Below, piece by piece: positions 1 to 5,727 of a stretch of 6,808 nt of DNA; within the stretch, counting starts at the first letter, position 1; every line of letters starts with the position of its first letter. The translations under genes and the position numbers were made by a program. The notes under the pieces are model-generated. The model was not told where the DNA came from and made no database searches. It was given only the letters and a program-made list of their open reading frames with translations. The stretch lies in assembly GCA_009177185.1 (NCBI GenBank), contig WFMB01000021.1, forward strand, positions 1,707-8,514, read 5' to 3'. The stretch comes from Bacteroidales bacterium. GTDB lineage: Bacteria; Bacteroidota; Bacteroidia; Bacteroidales; Bacteroidaceae.

Positions 1-758
1 GCCGTGCGAGTCTGTTCGCGGTAGAAGTAACCTGCGCGACCAACCAGCCGAAGATGTTCCGTGGGGGTAAAGACAAGCCTGTCCTTCACGTTCCATGTGC
101 GGTCGCCATAAACGGCGGTCGCCACTTGAGTGGCAGGGTTCGGAGCGTTGTGAACATGGAAATTGTCCGTAGAAGTGTGGTGGACATTCAGCGTGTTTTG
201 TAGCCACCTCCCCCTCGTGCCATAAGTGCCCCCGAACCGCCGCTCGTTGTGGCGTGCCAATCGGGCGTTCAGGTTCAGCGTCCACGGTCGCGTCTGCTCC
301 TTCGTGATGATGTTGATGACACCGCCTCCTGCGCTGCTGCCGTAGAGGGCACTGGCAGCCCCCTTCACAATCTCGATGCGCTCCACGTTCGCCATGTTCA
401 GACGGGTAAAATCCACATCGTCCATGGTCTCGCCAGCCAACCGCTCGCCGTCGATGAGGAAGAGGATGCCCTGACCGCTAAAGCCGCTGAGATTCATGTG
501 TTTCTTTTGGTTCATGACGTAAGAGTACTCCACGCCCGGCATCTCCTGTTGCAGGAGGTCTTCCACGTTGGTCGCATCTGCCTTCTCAATGTCGGCAGCA
601 GTGATGAGGCGCGTCTGTATCGGCGCGTCTTTCAGCAGTTTCGGTGTGCGCGTGCCTGTCACCACCACGTCGTTCAGGTAGAACACCGAATCGGGCTGCT
701 GTGCATGGCAGATGCTTGTCGCCCCAATGAATAATATGGATAGTAAAGCCTTCTTCAT
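1..758 (-). CDS. hmuR: TonB-dependent outer-membrane receptor, HmuR-like (N-terminal part, cut by window edge)
   Basis: Read on the minus strand from the ATG at 758, the frame stays open to base 1, giving 252 residues of a receptor that is probably around 700 long. A Sec signal peptide comes first (MKKALLSILFIG..., likely cleaved after CHA at residue 19). A DVVVTGTR segment (30-37) follows, and then a TonB plug domain to about residue 155, with the motifs DVEDLLQQ-like (64-71), LFLIDGERL, VERIEIVKGAASALYGSSAGGGVINIIT (in the 125-152 stretch). The beta-barrel begins after that. Such receptors take scarce ligands across the outer membrane using TonB energy. The start lies 14 bp after the stop of the HmuY-like gene, so the two are co-transcribed, which is the usual hmuY-hmuR order; that neighbour is the main reason for proposing heme as ligand. 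His87 in the plug is a possible heme contact. The extracellular loops that would settle specificity lie outside the window. Confidence 0.85.
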   Translation of the reverse strand, partial: MKKALLSILFIGATSICHAQQPDSVFYLNDVVVTGTRTPKLLKDAPIQTRLITAADIEKADATNVEDLLQQEMPGVEYSYVMNQKKHMNLSGFSGQGILFLIDGERLAGETMDDVDFTRLNMANVERIEIVKGAASALYGSSAGGGVINIITKEQTRPWTLNLNARLARHNERRFGGTYGTRGRWLQNTLNVHHTSTDNFHVHNAPNPATQVATAVYGDRTWNVKDRLVFTPTEHLRLVGRAGYFYREQTRT

Positions 759-772
759 GTCTCGCCTCTCGT

Positions 773-1585
773 TCAATACGGATACTTGTAGTTGATGGTC
801 AGGCAGCACTTGGTGCCCGTCGGACTTTGGTAGTTCTCCAGTTGGATGGCGGCGTATGTGTCATCAGCGAACCGCACGATGAACACATGGTTGTTGAGCG
901 TAAAGGCTGGTGGCATGGGGGGGATGTCCATAGTCAGCCACCTCGACAGCACGGGGTTCACCTCGATGCCTTGATTGCCGATGAGACCTTGCAGCATCCT
1001 GTCTTGGATGGTCCATACGTCCAGTTGATTCCATTCGTCAGCGGTGAAAGCCGCGTCGGTGAAAGCCTCGCTGCTTTCTGGCAGGTCCTGCATGGAGGTG
1101 TAGTCGGTCTCATAAGCCGCTCCGCCGTTGGTGCGCACGTTGTTGCGATGTACAGCGATGTGCCATGCGTCGGGGGCAGGTTGGGGAGCTGTGGGCATGA
1201 AGCCGCGGAAATCGTGGTTGGAGAGTCCGATGCCAAAGATGTCGTACCAGTAGGTGTAGATGCCAGAGGCTTTCCCCGTGTCGTCAGTCATGTCGGTCGC
1301 ATCGGGGCTGCTCGCTTCTGTCGGTATGGCAATTCTCACAAATCCGTCTGCCGCCGCGTTTAGGTCAATGTAATGCCAGTCGCTCCAGCTGGAGGCATTG
1401 ACGTAGAGTTGCCCCTCCTTGACGCTCACATGGTCGGTTGGCTCGTCGTAAATCTCCTCCAACACACCGTGGCAAGAGGACGCAGCCAGCGTCAGCAGCG
1501 CGATAAGAAGAACATGAGGAACAGAGAGCCAACAAACTTGTCGGTTCTCCGTTCCTTTGCGATGTCTGCTCAGGTTAATTTCCAC
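773..1585 (-). CDS. hmuY: HmuY-family hemophore-like surface lipoprotein
   Basis: The 270-residue product has a hydrophobic segment (25-35) ending in a lipobox AASSC, with Cys38 as the lipid anchor. Acidic residues follow soon after (LEEIYDE), resembling the Bacteroidota signal for surface display. The body reads like HmuY: W-YI-LN near 70-76, W-IAVHR-NVR-NGGA at 141-156, PP-FTL-NHVFIVR at 225-238 and a terminal LTINYKYPY, matching HmuY's VFFVR and ITFTYTYP. HmuY proteins bind heme at the cell surface and pass it to the partner TonB receptor, here encoded 14 bp downstream. The start is GTG, 11 bp inside the end of the upstream lipoprotein gene, which suggests translational coupling; I see no better in-frame start. 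The 24-residue leader before the hydrophobic core is unusually long. The histidines of P. gingivalis HmuY do not appear conserved by eye, while methionines (M219, M224) fall nearby. The family call is firm; ligand chemistry is inference. Confidence 0.82.
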   Translation of the reverse strand: MEINLSRHRKGTENRQVCWLSVPHVLLIALLTLAASSCHGVLEEIYDEPTDHVSVKEGQLYVNASSWSDWHYIDLNAAADGFVRIAIPTEASSPDATDMTDDTGKASGIYTYWYDIFGIGLSNHDFRGFMPTAPQPAPDAWHIAVHRNNVRTNGGAAYETDYTSMQDLPESSEAFTDAAFTADEWNQLDVWTIQDRMLQGLIGNQGIEVNPVLSRWLTMDIPPMPPAFTLNNHVFIVRFADDTYAAIQLENYQSPTGTKCCLTINYKYPY

Positions 1586-2477
1586 TTACAAGCGTTCCTT
1601 CAAAGGTGGTGACGATGGGGAATGGCATGCTGCCCACCCTAAAGGTGTTGATGATTTTGAGACCCGTCTCAGTGCTTCTCACCTCAATCTCGCTGTCCTC
1701 GGTGAAGGGTGCGTCGATGTCGCTATTCATCATGCCGCCCTCAGCCTTGAAGTGCATGGTCAGTTCGTCCAGATTGCCATAGGGGCGGAAGAAGCGGTCT
1801 TTGGCGGAGTCGTAGTACACATTCTTGATGGTCACTGTGCCCAGGGTCAGATTGCCGATAGCGGTTTTGTTCAGCACATACTCAGGTATTTCCACGTTGA
1901 GTGTGGCATCGGGGTTGGCTGTGACTTTGCAGGTGATGTCAGTCGTGTAGGGACCAAAAGTGCCCGTCATGTCATTGCCCACCACAACGGAGTTTGTGCC
2001 TTGGTAGTTTCCGTGCAGTTGGCAAGCCTTGGAGGCAGGACCTGCGAAGAATTTGATGGTGACAGCACCCATCTTGCCGAGCTGGGCGGTGATGGTGGGG
2101 TTTGTCACGTCGCCACTGATGGTGGCATCGTAGCTGTTCTCTACGCCGCTGTGAAGGTCTTTCATGACGATAGTGCCAGTGCCCGTTGCGGTATAGGCGA
2201 AGTGTGGCATGTCAATCTGTACATTTTCAAAGGTGGCATGCCCCCATTGTGGGTCGATGAAAAGCACGGTCCATTGACCATTCTCTTTTCGGATGGTCAA
2301 CGTGGCACAGTCCCCATAGTAGGTGTCGGGGAAGAATGTGGAAGAGACGAAGATGTAACCTTGGAGGCCCTCCAGAGGGTCTATCGTGGGTCTTGGTGTT
2401 TCGTCGTCGTCATTGAGGCAGGCGGTCATGCTGAGCATCGAGACCAGCATCAGTGCTAAGAATTTAATTGCTTTCAT
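1575..2477 (-). CDS. Calycin-like two-part surface lipoprotein, first gene of the heme operon
   Basis: The 300-residue product starts with a classic lipoprotein signal peptide (MKAIKFLALMLVSMLSMTAC, Cys20), immediately followed by LNDDDE, a strong Bacteroidota surface-export signal. The mature part is beta-rich and seems to have two halves. Residues about 38-148 open with LQGYIFVSS and contain alternating strands, ending AVTIKFFAG. Residues about 153-298 open with LHGNYQG and contain IGNLTLGTVTIKNVYY, typical of the Bacteroidota calycin-like beta-barrel family (Pfam Calycin_like as I recall it; assigned by eye). Calycins bind small hydrophobic ligands, so a heme or porphyrin role is plausible from the position, but nothing in the sequence proves it. 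The gene is first after the promoter at 2570-2600, with a leader of roughly 85 nt and an A/T-rich start region without a Shine-Dalgarno site, as is normal in this phylum. It overlaps the HmuY-like gene by 11 bp. Confidence 0.75.
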   Translation of the reverse strand: MKAIKFLALMLVSMLSMTACLNDDDETPRPTIDPLEGLQGYIFVSSTFFPDTYYGDCATLTIRKENGQWTVLFIDPQWGHATFENVQIDMPHFAYTATGTGTIVMKDLHSGVENSYDATISGDVTNPTITAQLGKMGAVTIKFFAGPASKACQLHGNYQGTNSVVVGNDMTGTFGPYTTDITCKVTANPDATLNVEIPEYVLNKTAIGNLTLGTVTIKNVYYDSAKDRFFRPYGNLDELTMHFKAEGGMMNSDIDAPFTEDSEIEVRSTETGLKIINTFRVGSMPFPIVTTFEGTLVSGN

Positions 2478-2539
2478 TGTTTATAATCATTAAAGTTATT
2501 CGTGTTGATGGATGTCCTTTCTTCCGCTTGTGCGTCAGA

Positions 2540-2566
2540 CGTTTTCATCCGATGGGTGTGAAAACG
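2540..2566. promoter_or_regulatory. Perfect dyad at the expected transcription start of the heme operon
   Basis: CGTTTTCA and TGAAAACG form perfect 8-bp arms around an 11-base centre. The dyad begins 4 bp after the -7 box of the heme operon promoter on the minus strand, so it covers the predicted start site and first transcribed bases. It could be an operator for a metal- or heme-responsive repressor, or a 5' hairpin of the mRNA. The sequence shows the symmetry only; the role is inferred. Confidence 0.5.
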
Positions 2567-2569
2567 CTG

Positions 2570-2600
2570 CAAAGGTACGGCTTTCTGTCTTACGTCACAA
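2570..2600 (-). promoter_or_regulatory. Bacteroidota-type promoter of the heme operon
   Basis: On the minus strand the sequence has TTG (2600-2598), 20 bp, then TACCTTTG (2577-2570). This fits the known primary sigma-factor pattern of the phylum, a -33 TTTG-like element and a -7 TAnnTTTG element about 20 bp apart. Transcription would start near 2563-2566, leaving a leader of about 85 nt before the calycin-like gene. Confidence 0.75.
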
Positions 2601-2681
2601 TCCTTATTTGTTAGGATTTGTAGCCCGTCGGCACTTGGGCGGCTCAGTGTTCCTACTCGGATGTGGGTATGAAATGGCATG

Positions 2682-2752
2682 GCAGTACTTTCGCTAAAGT
2701 ACTGCAATACTTCCATAGCGGTACTCCAGTACTTCCGCAGAAGTACTGGAGT
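2682..2752. repeat. Three-unit 22-bp palindromic tandem repeat with AGTACT cores
   Basis: The element TACTT recurs exactly every 22 bp, at 2686, 2708 and 2730. The units resemble TACTTCCGC + AGAAGTACTGGAG. The first and third make perfect hairpins: 10-bp arms GCAGTACTTT/AAAGTACTGC with loop CGCT (2682-2705), and 13-bp arms ACTCCAGTACTTC/GAAGTACTGGAGT with loop CGCA (2723-2752). The middle unit has decayed symmetry. It lies in the 328-bp gap between the mutY stop and the heme operon's first gene, just upstream of that operon's promoter. It resembles a REP-type intergenic palindrome; no U-run follows on either strand, so it is not a canonical intrinsic terminator, though it could limit read-through from mutY. 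Confidence 0.8.
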
Positions 2753-2805
2753 CCTTGTGAAAGGAGGCGAACATGAGGATGGAAGAGTGGAAAATGTGCT
2801 TTCGG

Positions 2806-3783
2806 CTAACGGGGAACGGCTTCCCACAGCAGTTCAATCAGGCGCGGCACGGCATATTGGTCAAGGTCGGCTTCATCCACCCAGATGTATTCGTCGGGCA
2901 GGGCAGGAGGGGTGTCTGTCTCCAAGAAGTAGAAGTCGGCAAGGAGGATGCGGTGGGTGAGCACGTGCTTCACGTCTTTGCGCAGCAGTGTTGCCGTCGG
3001 GATGAGGCTGTCTTGCTGGGCAGGTTCCCACAGCCCTTGCCAAATGCCGCCTGCGGGACGTTTTCGGATGGGGGTCTTGCCGTTGCAGCGTATGTATATA
3101 TAGGTGAGCCGAATGGTCTGGATGTTGAGCTTCTTCTCCTTCACGGGCAGCTGGTCGATGCGCCTCATGCGCCGTGCCTCGCAGGTCTCTTGCAGCGGAC
3201 AGGCGGTGCAGTTGGGCGAGGTGGGGGTACACTGGATGGCGCCGAAGTCCATCATGGCTTGGTTGAACTCGGCTGGCTGGTCGGCAGGGAGCAGCGACTG
3301 TGCCAGTTCGGCAAAGAGTTTCTTCCCTCGGGTGGTGTTGATGGGCATGTCGATGCCGTAGTGGCGAGCCAGCACCCGATAGACATTGCCATCGACCACT
3401 GCGGCTGGCAGTCCGAAGGCGATGGAACCGATGGCGGCAGCCGTGTAGTCGCCCACGCCTTTCAGTTGCTTGATGGTCTCGATGGTGCAGGGAAACGCCC
3501 CGTTCTGCACAATCTGCTGTGCCGCCGTGTGCAGGTTGCGCGCACGGCTGTAGTAGCCCAGCCCCTGCCACTCGCGCAGCACCTCGTCTTCGGTGGCAGC
3601 CGCCAGGTTCTCTACCCGTGGCCAGCGCTGCATGAAACGCAGCCAGTAGTCCATGCCTTGCTGAATGCGTGTCTGTTGCAGAATAATCTCGCTCAGCCAA
3701 ATGGCATAGGGGTCGCGCGTGTGTCGCCAGGGAAGGTCGCGCCCGTGGAGGGCGAACCAGTCGAGAAGTGTGGATGTGAACAT
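2806..3783 (-). CDS. mutY: Adenine DNA glycosylase MutY
   Basis: MutY removes adenine mispaired with 8-oxoguanine, protecting against G:C to T:A mutation. Numbered from the ATG at 3783 (325 residues), the catalytic Glu32 lies in SEIILQQT. The helix-hairpin-helix is LKGVGDYTA (107-115), followed by catalytic Asp131 in VDGNV. The iron-sulfur cluster cysteines are C185-X6-C192-X2-C195-X5-C201. The C-terminal part (about 225-325, with GGIWQGLWEPA and VLTHRILL) is the NUDIX-like domain that recognises 8-oxoguanine. All key residues are present and the length is normal. The frame is open 33 codons further upstream, to 3882, but I chose 3783. MutY homology begins here (LLDWFALHGRDLPWR), and a TACCTTTG promoter box lies only 4 bp before this ATG, inside the longer version. 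It is divergent from the regulator gene and functionally unrelated to the heme genes. Confidence 0.96.
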   Translation of the reverse strand: MFTSTLLDWFALHGRDLPWRHTRDPYAIWLSEIILQQTRIQQGMDYWLRFMQRWPRVENLAAATEDEVLREWQGLGYYSRARNLHTAAQQIVQNGAFPCTIETIKQLKGVGDYTAAAIGSIAFGLPAAVVDGNVYRVLARHYGIDMPINTTRGKKLFAELAQSLLPADQPAEFNQAMMDFGAIQCTPTSPNCTACPLQETCEARRMRRIDQLPVKEKKLNIQTIRLTYIYIRCNGKTPIRKRPAGGIWQGLWEPAQQDSLIPTATLLRKDVKHVLTHRILLADFYFLETDTPPALPDEYIWVDEADLDQYAVPRLIELLWEAVPR

Positions 3784-3787
3784 GGCA

Positions 3788-3795
3788 CAAAGGTA
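3788..3795 (-). promoter_or_regulatory. -7 box of the mutY promoter
   Basis: TACCTTTG on the minus strand lies 4 bp before the mutY ATG at 3783. No good -33 TTTG is seen at the usual distance; the best is TGATG within the repeated arm. The spacing implies a transcript beginning at or within a few bases of the ATG, so mutY mRNA may be nearly leaderless. Confidence 0.5.
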
Positions 3796-3873
3796 GGGCT
3801 TTTTCACGCATCGGTCATCATTCGCCATGTGGAATTGACTATCCGAGGTGCTTTTTCCTGCCAAGAACAAGTC

Positions 3874-3901
3874 GAATGGCAAATTATGAATGGCGAATGA
3901 T
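3874..3901 (+). repeat. Tandem 14-bp direct repeat in the divergent promoter region
   Basis: GAATGGCAAATTAT (3874-3887) is followed directly by GAATGGCGAATGAT (3888-3901), matching at 12 of 14 positions. The second copy is the start of the right arm of the inverted promoter duplication. ATTCAT/GAATGG-type short repeats of this kind are often seen in intergenic DNA of Bacteroidales. Confidence 0.55.
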
Positions 3902-3922
3902 GACTGATGAGGGAAAAATTCG

Positions 3923-3930
3923 TACCTTTG
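3923..3930 (+). promoter_or_regulatory. -7 box of the LuxR-type regulator / transporter operon
   Basis: TACCTTTG matches the Bacteroidota -7 consensus. The expected -33 position, about 20 bp upstream, carries only TGATGA, a weak match. A weak -33 element would fit a promoter that needs an activator. The start site would be near 3935-3937, giving a leader of about 15 nt before the ATG at 3952. Confidence 0.6.
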
Positions 3931-3949
3931 TCACACTGAAACACTGTGA
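3931..3949. promoter_or_regulatory. Possible operator dyad at the start site of the regulator gene
   Basis: TCACACTG-AAA-CACTGTGA is a 19-bp near-palindrome with 7 of 8 arm positions paired, starting immediately after the -7 box and ending just before the ATG. Its position over the presumed transcription start suits autoregulation. The TCACAC core also occurs in the heme operon dyad region, but that is too short to prove a shared regulator. Confidence 0.35.
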
Positions 3950-3951
3950 GT

Positions 3952-4536
3952 ATGCCGCATCTTGAGATAGCCATCGTCGATTCCAACAGCTTGGCTGCCA
4001 TGGGACTGCAGCCGATACTGGCTGACATGATTCCTGGGGTGGATGTGTGTGTGTTCAACTCTTTCGACGAGTTGGAGGCTGCCGACGAGGGGCGGTTTGT
4101 ACACTACTTTGTGGCGTCGCGCATCTACTTTGAGCATGCTGCCTTTTTTCGCGACGGGAAACGTCGGGTGATTGTGCTGGTGAACGGCGACTTGCAGGTG
4201 GCTGGTGTGCCGACGCTGAATGTGTGCCAAACGGAGAAGGCGTTGGTGAAGGCGTTGCTGGCTGTGCATCGGCAGGGACATCCGCACGGTGTGCCCCGTT
4301 CCGAGGGGCGCATGGAGGTGGTTCACGAGCGTGTGCTGTCCTCTCGCGAGGTGGAGGTGGCTATTCTGCTGGCAAAGGGCTGCATCAACAAGGAGATAGC
4401 CGACCGCCTGAATATCGGTCTCACGACGGTTATCACCCACAGGAAGAACATCATGGAGAAGCTGCATGCGCGGTCGTTGGCGGACATTATTATTTATGTG
4501 GTGATGAACGGACTTGCGGATGTGGGAGAACTGTAA
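3952..4536 (+). CDS. LuxR-family DNA-binding regulator with degenerate receiver-like N-terminus
   Basis: The 194-residue product has a C-terminal LuxR/NarL helix-turn-helix at about 129-187, with the hallmarks LSSREVEV, AKG-INKEIADRLNI, TTVITHRKNIMEKL and IIIYVVMNG. The N-terminus (4-108) has the size and opening strand of a receiver domain (IAIVDSNSLAAMGL), but only one acidic residue is present in the metal site (D10). I see no phospho-accepting Asp at the usual strand end, and no Lys-Pro near the end. It is therefore probably not controlled by phosphorylation and may sense a ligand or act by expression level. I chose ATG 3952; GTG 3946 would add two residues. The stop is 3 bp before the binding-protein gene frame, so it heads the transport operon. 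A LuxR-type protein of P. gingivalis (CdhR) controls the hmu heme genes, an encouraging parallel recalled from the literature; orthology is not shown here. Confidence 0.85.
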   Translation: MPHLEIAIVDSNSLAAMGLQPILADMIPGVDVCVFNSFDELEAADEGRFVHYFVASRIYFEHAAFFRDGKRRVIVLVNGDLQVAGVPTLNVCQTEKALVKALLAVHRQGHPHGVPRSEGRMEVVHERVLSSREVEVAILLAKGCINKEIADRLNIGLTTVITHRKNIMEKLHARSLADIIIYVVMNGLADVGEL

Positions 4537-4539
4537 TCA

Positions 4540-5727
4540 ATGAACAATCAAACATTCATAATTGCTATGCGGACAATGAGGAAAGTGTTGCTCCTTGTGG
4601 GCGTGCTGCTGATGGTGGCTTGCAGACAGGCTTCGACTGGACGGCGTGGAGTGGTCGATGCAGATTCGGTGGAGACGATGCCGTTGGAGTATGCCAAGGG
4701 ATTCCAAGTGAGGACGATGGAGAACGGGGTGAGGCTTGTCGATGTGGCTGACCCGCAGAAGGATGAGGACAAGATGCCTGTGAGCTATCACTTTGCGCTG
4801 GTGCAGAAGGGGTGTGAGGCTGAGGTGCCCGAAGGCTACACGAAGGTGGAGGTGCCTATGGAGCGGACGCTGGTGATGACGATGTTGCAGCTGTCGAACT
4901 TCACGGCACTGGAGGCGTTGGATGTGGTGAAGGGTATCACGGGCACGAAGAATCTTTTTAATAAGGATATTCGTCGGCGCGTGAAGGATGGGCGCATCGT
5001 GAAAATCGGTATGGAGGGCGACTTCGACACGGAGCTGATTTTGGCTGCCCACCCCGAGGTCATTTTCATCTCGCCTTTCAAGCGTGGAGGCTACGATGCC
5101 ATCAAGGAGACGGGCATCACGCTGGTGCCCCACTTGGGCTATAAGGAGGCGCATCCGCTGGGGCAGGCTGAGTGGGTGAAGTATGTGGCACTCTTCCTTG
5201 GCAAGGAGAAAGAGGCGGATGCTTTGTTTGAGGGCATCAGGACGCGCTACCTCTCTTTGGCGGAGAAAGTCGGTACGAAGTGCAAGCAGTCGGATGTGAA
5301 GCGTCCTACGGTGTTCAGTGGCGAGATGCACGGCGGCAACTGGTTTGCTGTGGGTGGCAAGAACCACTTGGCGCAGCTCTTCCGCGATGCTGGAGGCGAC
5401 TATGTGCTGAAGGATGAGAATACGGGTGGTGTGCCTATTGAGTATGAGCAGATGTATGCCACGGCTGCCACGGCTGACTATTGGCGCATCTTGAATAGTT
5501 ATCCCGGCGAGTTTTCTTATGAGGCGTTGAAGGCTTCTGACCCTCGCAACGAACTCTTTAAGGCGTTCAAGGAGAAGCGTGTCATCTACTGCAACATGAA
5601 GCAGACGCCTTACTATGAGACCTCGCCTGTGGAACCCGATGTGCTGCTGGCTGACCTCGTTGCCATTTTCCACCCCGACGTGATGCCGACTGACTATGTG
5701 CCACGTTATTATCAATTATTGAAGTGA
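4540..5727 (+). CDS. ABC transporter substrate-binding lipoprotein (FepB/BtuF-like, iron, heme or cobalamin type)
   Basis: The product is a periplasmic binding lipoprotein that would hand its ligand to the permease encoded next. The lipobox LLMVAC places the lipid Cys at residue 28 of the 395-residue frame. The body is a class III periplasmic binding fold: lobe one from about residue 105 (VPMERTLVMTMLQLSNFTALEALDVV), FDTELILAAHPEVIFISPF, a bridging helix around AEWVKYVALFLGKEKEADALF, and lobe two with GNWFAVGGKNHLAQLFRDAGGDYV. After Cys28 there is RQASTGRR, with no acidic export signal, so it should stay periplasmic, unlike the two surface lipoproteins of the left operon. The start is uncertain: ATG 4540 is 3 bp after the regulator stop with GGGAGA 10 bp upstream, but ATG 4567 or 4576 gives a more typical short signal peptide. 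The ligand cannot be read from sequence; the nearby heme genes favour heme or iron chelates. Confidence 0.87.
   Translation: MNNQTFIIAMRTMRKVLLLVGVLLMVACRQASTGRRGVVDADSVETMPLEYAKGFQVRTMENGVRLVDVADPQKDEDKMPVSYHFALVQKGCEAEVPEGYTKVEVPMERTLVMTMLQLSNFTALEALDVVKGITGTKNLFNKDIRRRVKDGRIVKIGMEGDFDTELILAAHPEVIFISPFKRGGYDAIKETGITLVPHLGYKEAHPLGQAEWVKYVALFLGKEKEADALFEGIRTRYLSLAEKVGTKCKQSDVKRPTVFSGEMHGGNWFAVGGKNHLAQLFRDAGGDYVLKDENTGGVPIEYEQMYATAATADYWRILNSYPGEFSYEALKASDPRNELFKAFKEKRVIYCNMKQTPYYETSPVEPDVLLADLVAIFHPDVMPTDYVPRYYQLLK

Larger units (their letters stand above)
3787..3931. repeat. Inverted duplication carrying the two divergent promoters
   Basis: The left arm (3787-3828, read on the minus strand) and right arm (3890-3931, plus strand) are near copies. 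ATGGCGAATGATGAC(C/T)GATG matches at 19 of 20 positions. Each arm then has exactly 13 bp sharing a GAAAAA core, and then an identical TACCTTTGT. The 61-bp centre is not symmetric. The arms contain the promoters of mutY (leftward) and of the LuxR-type gene (rightward). This may be a duplicated promoter, or the ends of a small mobile or MITE-like element. Confidence 0.75.

Noticed and set aside
827..2459. Long plus-strand frames (827-1363 and 1557-2459)
   Set aside because: They are antisense to the lipoprotein genes, whose translations have clear signal peptides and family motifs; the plus frames are compositionally driven shadows.
2682..2752. CRISPR array
   Set aside because: The units are directly abutting, short and palindromic with no unique spacers, and no cas gene is nearby.
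2474..2827. Minus-strand 117-codon open frame whose stop overlaps the calycin-like gene start as ATGA
   Set aside because: The overlap looks like coupling, but the frame runs through the palindromic repeat and the heme promoter, starts inside the end of mutY and has no protein-like features.
3784..3882. N-terminal extension of MutY to an ATG at 3882
   Set aside because: The extra 33 residues have no MutY homology and would be encoded by the inverted promoter repeat, including the -7 box itself.
2773..3900. Plus-strand 375-codon open frame starting at ATG 2773, with a perfect GAAAGGAGG 6 bp upstream
   Set aside because: It lies wholly antisense to mutY. Its translation is a G/V/H/Q-rich mirror of the conserved MutY reading frame with no recognisable motif. 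Shine-Dalgarno sites carry little weight in this phylum, and no promoter box precedes it.
3931..3949. CRP/FNR-type binding site
   Set aside because: The half-sites are in the opposite order (TCACA...TGTGA instead of TGTGA...TCACA) and have the wrong spacing for the CRP consensus.
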